Shown in pieces: positions 6,434 through 8,849 of a stretch of DNA of 8,849 bases (positions are counted from its first letter, which is position 1; each line of letters begins with the position of its first letter). Location of the stretch: positions 1 to 8,849 of the forward strand of contig CAIOHW010000016.1 of the NCBI GenBank assembly GCA_903858195.1, in the 5' to 3' direction. This stretch comes from Oligoflexia bacterium (GTDB lineage: Bacteria > Bdellovibrionota > UBA1018). A program made the position numbers and the translations under genes. The notes below the pieces were generated by a model. The model was not told where the DNA came from. It made no database searches and saw only the letters and a list, made by a program, of their open reading frames with translations.

Positions 6434-7738
6434 ATGACCAATCTGTTTGAGCACGCGGCGGAGAGCGACTCTCTGGATCTCGCCCCTCTGGCCCATCGCA
6501 TGCGTCCCGAGAGCCTCGAGGGCTGGCTCGGACATGAGCACCTGATCGGGCCCGGAAAGCCGCTTCGCCAGTGGATCGACTCCGATCGCCTGCCGTCGCT
6601 TGTGCTCTGGGGGCCTCCGGGCTGCGGCAAGACGACTCTGGCGCGCCTGATGGCCCGCCACACAAGGGCACATTTTGTGAGCTTGAGCGCGATCAGCTCG
6701 GGCTCAAAAGAGCTTAAGCAGGTGGGCGAAGAAGCGCGTGCGACGCTCGCCATGTCGAGGCGAAAGACCCTGGTCTTTGTCGATGAGATTCATCGCTTCA
6801 ATAAGGCGCAGCAGGATGTGCTTCTGCCTTATGTCGAGAGTGGCGCAATCACCCTGATCGGCGCCACGACCGAGAATCCGTCGTTTGAGCTCAACTCGGC
6901 CCTTCTGTCGCGCGTGCGGGTGATCCGGCTTGAGCGCGTACCCGAGAAGGCGCTGGTCGATCTGCTGGGACGGGCGCTCATCGATGCCCGGCACGGACTG
7001 GGCGGCCGCCTCAGGCTTGAGAATGAGGCGCTGGTCTACATCGCAAGAATGGCCGAGGGCGATGCACGGCGTGCGCTCACGGCACTCGAGAGTGTCGCCA
7101 TGGTGGCGCAGGCATCGTCACTCTCGCTCGAAGAGGTCGTGCGAATCCTCTCGGACGGAAGCTCGCTTGCCCGCCAGCCCATTCCCTATGACAAGGACGG
7201 CGACGAGCACCATAACGTGGTGAGCGCCTTCATCAAGAGCATCCGCGGCAGCGATCCGCATGCCGGGCTTTATTACCTCGCCCGGATGCTGGAAGGGGGA
7301 GAGAGTCCGCTCTTCATTTGCCGGCGCCTCGTCGTACTGGCATCAGAAGATGTGGGTAATGCTGATCCGCGCGCGCTGCAGATCGCGCTTGCCGCCAAGG
7401 ACGCTGTCGATTTCGTTGGGATGCCCGAGGCACGAATCAACCTCGCGCAGGCGGTGACTTATCTGGCGATGGCACCCAAGAGCAATGCCTCGTACGCGGG
7501 CATCAACGCGGCGTTGGCAGAAGTGCGCACGTCAGGAGCTCTGCCCGTACCCGTGAACCTCCGAAACAACGGCACCGAAAAGGGCTACAGGTACGATCAC
7601 GATTCGCCCGAGGGTCATGTCCCGCAACGCCACCTTCCGGTGGACCTCCTGGGCAGGCGTTTTTACGCTCCCAAGGACGTCGGGCTTGAAAAGCAGCTCC
7701 GCGAAAAGCTCGACCGGCTCAACCCCGGCTTTGACTAG
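6434..7738 (+). CDS. rarA: Replication-associated recombination protein RarA (MgsA), AAA+ ATPase
   Basis: Clamp-loader-like AAA+ ATPase that acts at stalled or gapped replication forks together with SSB and RecA, the bacterial relative of yeast Mgs1 and human WRNIP1. The 434-residue length is normal. RMRPESLEGWLGHEHLIG (22-39) is the usual opening, followed by Walker A GPPGCGKT (60-67), Walker B VFVDEIHRF (114-122), sensor 1 GATTENP (143-149) and SALLSR (155-160) with a likely arginine finger. The C-terminal tetramerisation region begins near IPYDKDGDEHHNVVSAF, continues with KSIRGSDP and YYLARMLEGGE, and later has EDVGNADP; these are family hallmarks absent from RuvB. All motifs are intact, so the protein should be active. 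It is the only long plus-strand gene, diverges from nadK and ends nine bases before the convergent right-edge gene, so it is probably transcribed alone. Confidence 0.97.
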   Translation: MTNLFEHAAESDSLDLAPLAHRMRPESLEGWLGHEHLIGPGKPLRQWIDSDRLPSLVLWGPPGCGKTTLARLMARHTRAHFVSLSAISSGSKELKQVGEEARATLAMSRRKTLVFVDEIHRFNKAQQDVLLPYVESGAITLIGATTENPSFELNSALLSRVRVIRLERVPEKALVDLLGRALIDARHGLGGRLRLENEALVYIARMAEGDARRALTALESVAMVAQASSLSLEEVVRILSDGSSLARQPIPYDKDGDEHHNVVSAFIKSIRGSDPHAGLYYLARMLEGGESPLFICRRLVVLASEDVGNADPRALQIALAAKDAVDFVGMPEARINLAQAVTYLAMAPKSNASYAGINAALAEVRTSGALPVPVNLRNNGTEKGYRYDHDSPEGHVPQRHLPVDLLGRRFYAPKDVGLEKQLREKLDRLNPGFD

Positions 7739-7751
7739 GCTTTTGCCCTAG
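7735..7751. repeat. Short inverted repeat holding both stop codons of convergent genes
   Basis: CTAGG (7735-7739) and CCTAG (7747-7751) flank CTTTTGC. The rarA stop TAG and the opposing gene's stop TAG each lie in one arm. The stem is only five or six base pairs and has no following T-run, so it is at best a weak shared terminator. It may simply result from two TAG stops preceded by C lying close together. Confidence 0.3.
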
Positions 7752-8849
7752 AGGGTCGGAACCAGGCTCAAGGGTGCGACCGCCGCAGGGCGAGCCATCT
7801 TGAGGGTGTGCTGGATCCAAGAGCGCATGAGCAGGGCTCCCTGCTCGAGCTGCTTGAACGAAAGCATCGTTTCCTTGCTGATATCTGCGATTTGGTCGCC
7901 CTCGAGATTGTGCAGCATCACCGTGAGCATGGTGGAAAACAGGCCGAGGTTCTGGTCAGCAGCCGCAAGCCTTTCGATGAGCTTCTGGAGCTCCAGGAGT
8001 TTGCGCCCCATGGTCTCGAGCTCCTGACGGTCAGAGACGCTCATGAGCTTGTCTGACTTGAGTCCCTCGCTCTTGGACTGGAACTGTTCGGCCGTGCGCA
8101 GGGCTTCGGAGCACACTCGTGCCAGGACCCCTGATGACTCGTTGAGGACTCTCAGGTCCTGGAGCAGCTGCGGGCGGATGGTGTTCCGGTCAAGCTCCGA
8201 ACCCACGGGTGCGGTCCAGCCACAATACCATTGCCTTGCGATCTGCGCGTGGACCAGCGCCAGCCACTCGGCCATCTCCATGGCCTTGGGCACCTCGCGA
8301 TCGTACGAAACACCACCTCCCTCTTCTCCTGGGCGAATCCGGGCGCGCCGGAGTTCCGTCCACTCAGAGAGGCTTGCAAAGCCGAGCCGCGAGAGATGCT
8401 GTGAGAAGTCCCAGTTGTGCCTGTGGGTCTTCTCGTACTGACCGAATGACCAGGCTGCATAGACGGCCTCGGGGGCCAGAGGCACCTTGGGGTCAGTGGT
8501 CGAAAGCAGCAGGTGATTGTTGCCGTAGGCTGCCTGGATCCACGAGGGATCTTTTTCGTTCGAGAGCTGCAGCACCCGCGTGCCGACCAGGCTTGCAAGC
8601 TGGGCAGGCAGGTGGGTGCAGGTGATGATCCACTTGCACTGCGAGGCCACATCGATCCAAAGCTCGGCGTCGGTCTCGCCCACGAGATTGATGAGGCGCC
8701 TCGGGTCGAGGCCCTGGTGGGCTGCGACCTGGGTGATCTCACGTCCCAGTGCGCGACGGCTCTCATCGCCCAGCAGTGCGATCTGCACCTCGGGGTGTCG
8801 CTCAAGAGCATTTTTGATGATTCGCGTCCACTCGGAGGCCTTGAACATC
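7748..8849 (-). CDS. Glycosyltransferase family 9-like protein with helical C-terminal extension (N-terminus off the right edge)
   Basis: At least 366 residues. The first 120 or so read like the C-terminal half of a heptosyltransferase-type GT9 enzyme: W-T-x-I-I-x-x-A-L, then VQIALLGDE (21-29), LINLVGETDAELWIDVASQCKWIIT (52-76), and PAQLASLVGTRVLQLS (81-96). In GT9 enzymes the segment before AxxxGTPV is a D-T-G-x-x-H donor-site motif; here it reads T78-H79-L80-P-A-Q83, so the key D and H are missing. Residues 170-210 include RIRPGEEGGGVSYD and IARQWYCGW. Residues 225-355 are helical and charged, probably coiled coil, with no domain I recognise. An ATG sits at 8848, but a GT9 enzyme would need its N-terminal Rossmann domain, so the gene most likely continues beyond the window. 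A role in LPS or surface glycan assembly is inferred from the family; the damaged motif leaves open a non-catalytic role. Confidence 0.7.
   Translation of the reverse strand, partial: MFKASEWTRIIKNALERHPEVQIALLGDESRRALGREITQVAAHQGLDPRRLINLVGETDAELWIDVASQCKWIITCTHLPAQLASLVGTRVLQLSNEKDPSWIQAAYGNNHLLLSTTDPKVPLAPEAVYAAWSFGQYEKTHRHNWDFSQHLSRLGFASLSEWTELRRARIRPGEEGGGVSYDREVPKAMEMAEWLALVHAQIARQWYCGWTAPVGSELDRNTIRPQLLQDLRVLNESSGVLARVCSEALRTAEQFQSKSEGLKSDKLMSVSDRQELETMGRKLLELQKLIERLAAADQNLGLFSTMLTVMLHNLEGDQIADISKETMLSFKQLEQGALLMRSWIQHTLKMARPAAVAPLSLVPTL

Noticed and set aside
6371..6673. N-terminal extension of the nadK frame
   Set aside because: It is antisense to rarA, and NAD kinases begin at the KKVGFVV strand, which the ATG at 6370 supplies.

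Overview
The window is a gene-dense piece of chromosome from a GC-rich Gram-negative bacterium. The Gram-negative reading rests on a lipoprotein-type secreted phosphodiesterase and a glycosyltransferase family 9 (heptosyltransferase-type) protein. The gene mix would suit a deltaproteobacterial-grade lineage such as Bdellovibrionota or Myxococcota, but that placement is an inference. Nothing looks mobile: I see no insertion sequence, tRNA, rRNA, CRISPR array, phage gene or composition break. Only about 120 bases lie outside genes, and no gene-free stretch exceeds 63 bases.

Layout, left to right. (1) The minus strand from 1304 off the left edge carries the N-terminal 434 residues of a fused acyl-CoA mutase of the IcmF type: a B12-binding domain followed by a G-protein chaperone domain. 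The mutase domain itself is outside the window. (2) A 65-residue cysteine-motif protein (DUF5522 type) on the plus strand fills the space to the next gene. Its start shares a CATG with icmF, and its stop shares a CTAG with the next gene. (3) A minus-strand run, nadK - recN - OPA-type transporter - secreted glycerophosphodiesterase, occupies 6370 down to 1497. The recN/transporter and transporter/phosphodiesterase junctions are 4-base overlaps, which points to one coupled transcript. (4) rarA on the plus strand diverges from nadK across 63 bases and has a strong ribosome binding site. (5) A minus-strand gene enters from the right edge: a glycosyltransferase family 9-like domain with a long helical C-terminal extension, meeting rarA tail to tail with a 9-base gap.

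Together these suggest three themes. One is genome maintenance: RecN for double-strand break repair and RarA at stalled forks, flanking the NADP-making NadK. The second is a glpT/glpQ-like salvage pair, with a lipoprotein phosphodiesterase releasing glycerol phosphate and an organophosphate:phosphate antiporter importing it. The third is B12-dependent acyl-CoA carbon-skeleton rearrangement. The points most worth a second look are the glycosyltransferase with a degraded donor-site motif and unknown tail, the transporter's missing GlpT-type histidine, the rewired glpTQ-like module inside a nadK-recN operon, and the small cysteine protein locked between overlapping start and stop palindromes. I did not find a clearly new multi-gene system.
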